Below are positions 6,801-7,567 of a DNA stretch of 7,567 bases, one piece after another. The stretch's first letter is position 1; every line of letters begins with the position of its first letter. The notes beneath the pieces are model-generated. The model saw only the letters and a list, made by a program, of their open reading frames with translations. It ran no database searches and had not been told where the DNA came from. The position numbers and the translations under genes are program-made. Source of the stretch: Accumulibacter sp. (GTDB lineage Bacteria; Pseudomonadota; Gammaproteobacteria; Burkholderiales; Rhodocyclaceae); the NCBI GenBank assembly GCA_003538495.1, contig DPSD01000532.1:1-7567 (forward strand), read 5' to 3'.

Positions 6801-7567
6801 CTGGCCGGAGAAGACGTGATAGGTGATCGCACCCAGGCTGAAGACATCCAGGCTGGGGCCGTGCTGCGCGTCGGACTGCGAGGTTTCGGGTGCCAGATAG
6901 ACCAGGCCGGGGTCCTCGACGTACTCCTCGACGTGCATCGTGCCGCTGACCGTGCGGCGCGCCGGGTCGGCGGTGTCGGTGCCTTGCGTGCCCTCGCGTG
7001 CGCCGGTCTGCCAGTTCATGATGCGCGGCCGTGGCGTTGCGCCGGCGACATCCTGAACCAGGATGCTCTGCGGGCACAGGGCGCGGTGGTACAGGCGCTT
7101 CTGATGGGCGTACTTCAAGGTCTCTGCCAGGTCACGGACGATCTGCAGGCGCTGGTCAACGTTGAGCTGTTGGCTCCGCTGTTGGTCCCGCTGTTGGCCC
7201 ATCTCGCGCAGCAGGAAGTCGAGCCTGATGGCCTTGGGGTCGTGATCGAAGATGAGCGCCGGGCCGAGTTCGGTGTCCTGGTAGTCCTTGACCTTGACGA
7301 TGCCCGGGTGGTCGATGCCTTCGAGGATCTGGAACTCTCGCCGCGCCTGGCGAACCAGCGACCTGCGCGCATCGGGCGTGGTGGCGGCGGCGACGGTGTA
7401 GATGCGAATACGCCGGCGTACAGCCGCCATCGCGGTGTGCGTGCCCTCCCAGTCCTGGTAGGAGCCTCCTTCCGACAACAGCGCGCCGAGCTGGTAGTCG
7501 CCGACCTTGCGATGCTTGTTCGAGGGCCTTATGCCGGCCTCTGCCATGGCCCGGGCAAGCACCCGGG
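3885..7567 (-). CDS. pglW: BREX-2 Ser/Thr kinase PglW, 5'-partial
   Basis: PglW is the protein kinase of BREX type 2 (Pgl) phage defence. The frame is open to the right edge. The first in-frame start-like codon (GTG, 7562) is internal, because family members carry an N-terminal NERD domain before this point. Numbering from that GTG: residues 20-320 form a degenerate kinase domain (HRA at 159-161, no DFG, but APE at 224-226). Residues 342-595 form a complete kinase domain with a glycine loop (G350, G352), K372, the HRDIKPDN motif (D461, N466) and DFS at 484-486. Residues 600-1040 are mostly helical, with a possible helix-hairpin-helix (658-670) and HTH-like stretches. Residues 1050-1225 are an alpha/beta C-terminal domain that I recall as typical of PglW. 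No signal peptide or membrane segment is visible, so it is probably cytoplasmic. It stops 33 nt before pglX, consistent with one operon. PglW-pglX adjacency argues for BREX-2 over DISARM. About 70% GC, like the rest of the core operon. Confidence 0.93.
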   Translation of the reverse strand, partial: RVLARAMAEAGIRPSNKHRKVGDYQLGALLSEGGSYQDWEGTHTAMAAVRRRIRIYTVAAATTPDARRSLVRQARREFQILEGIDHPGIVKVKDYQDTELGPALIFDHDPKAIRLDFLLREMGQQRDQQRSQQLNVDQRLQIVRDLAETLKYAHQKRLYHRALCPQSILVQDVAGATPRPRIMNWQTGAREGTQGTDTADPARRTVSGTMHVEEYVEDPGLVYLAPETSQSDAQHGPSLDVFSLGAITYHVFSGQPPASSVLDLAEKLRIGQGLRLSDVLDGCGKHLQDLIQYSTCPDVMGRYGTIDEFLQDLDKVVDELTTPEPEATVDPAEANPDERIEGGFTVIRKMGRGSSADVLLVREDGRSEEMILKVALDASLNDRLTAEGEALSKLRHPNIVEWQRTLTVNGRTALLMHKAGEKTLADRIRDGARLSLDLLQRFGEELIQAVDYLDQQGVAHRDIKPDNIGMSQAGTRGKLQLVLFDFSLTRTPAENIAAGTHPYLDPFLSLRKPARWDLQAERFALAVTLHEMVTGVAPRWGDGKTQASMLDCEATLASERFDPLLRDGFTAFFARALNRNPRKRFDNAEEMLRDWRRIFEAGASASQSSPDPFEAVARLATASTNMAELGYSVEAQNVLEAMAIHNALELLAVDRVRFRYLRGVGDRIRKEIRLKAKALAAIRPDLVQGRPTLHEVDDDAAAAGAISVNELAAQLLPRRPAGDDRVEETALAIYLGLEEAEGSTLWTPLGVAASALAIDRNDVSAALLKARERWLKTPQLTELRNHFESLLATQGGVMTVPELALALLAMRGCASQDDAERLRLATAVVRACCEAEAHLERLRFQEFEHRPLPLIAVSAELAEYARRLGASADACAQAEPLLTPQRALETLESVPAPEVSPALSAQRLLRLATAAAQRAALSSRQEIYPRGMAAALALRQSLGALMGVRFLKPKDVQDRVAGRYPEAQPLPRRPLLDTLLADVGALLVWSDDTPAGPGYLPSTQALGPSAGTTTQYSRATTAMERGLPEADAGSDEASAAAIEAQKLEDRLAYARTAGGFLVLTVEPRLAHHVEAELLRRFGRQRVSFEALMLKALRQQAEALKVNWNVVLMADAAAPTSTDWSRLMRLVHKALPLVKQALLEATAPVLLVNSGLIARYGLMPLIDELRDEVGRPGRLASLWMLLPMAATGLPTIDDVPVPIITSTQWANVPVAWARNLHRAASAA
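7166..7201 (-). repeat. three 12-bp tandem repeats inside pglW
   Basis: Three consecutive 12-bp units of the form GCTGTTGGYYCC on the plus strand (7166-7177, 7178-7189, 7190-7201), the last with one mismatch, encode QQRD-QQRS-QQLN on the minus strand, about residues 123-134 of the visible PglW. The unit is a multiple of three, so copy changes would alter protein length but not frame. They fall in a loop of the pseudokinase domain. Confidence 0.75.

Noticed and set aside
1398..7567. DISARM or a stand-alone type IIG restriction enzyme instead of BREX-2
   Set aside because: The upstream gene is a PglW-type tandem kinase with a PglW-like C-terminus, and no helicase or nuclease domain accompanies the methyltransferase in the window.

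Overview
The window holds part of a BREX type 2 (Pgl) phage-defence operon, with every gene on the minus strand, so the operon reads from right to left. The DNA is GC-rich (about 70% or more in sampled pglW and pglX stretches), gene-dense and has near-overlapping genes. Together with the small antitoxin and PIN-toxin types present, this suggests a high-GC proteobacterium (beta or gamma); that assignment is inference and weak.

Region by region, in transcription order: (1) 7567-3885, most of pglW, a large Ser/Thr-kinase protein. Its N-terminus lies outside the window. It carries a degenerate pseudokinase domain followed by an intact kinase domain. (2) 3851-1398, pglX, the adenine-N6 DNA methyltransferase, which stops early after 817 codons. 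(3) 1359-446, a small toxin-antitoxin block: a frameshifted antitoxin-like gene, an intact antitoxin, and a PIN-domain ribonuclease toxin. (4) 449 to the left edge, an open frame that clearly resumes the missing C-terminal part of PglX. pglY and pglZ would be expected beyond position 1.

The main discovery is that pglX is split in two by a toxin-antitoxin cassette of about 0.97 kb. Little or no pglX coding sequence appears to be lost. The downstream pglX piece begins with an ATG that overlaps the toxin stop codon (ATGA), and the antitoxin and toxin are joined by the same kind of overlap. The toxin and the PglX C-terminal piece are therefore probably translationally coupled. The result could be a two-chain PglX physically tied to a toxin-antitoxin pair, or simply a broken methyltransferase; the sequence alone does not decide.

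Secondary observations are: a pseudokinase-kinase tandem in PglW with a DFS motif in the active kinase; a 12-bp in-frame tandem repeat in the pseudokinase; a marked GC dip over the presumed target-recognition part of pglX; and a frameshift in the first antitoxin. No gene-free stretch longer than 40 bases is present, and no tRNA, rRNA, CRISPR, IS element or convincing promoter or terminator was seen.
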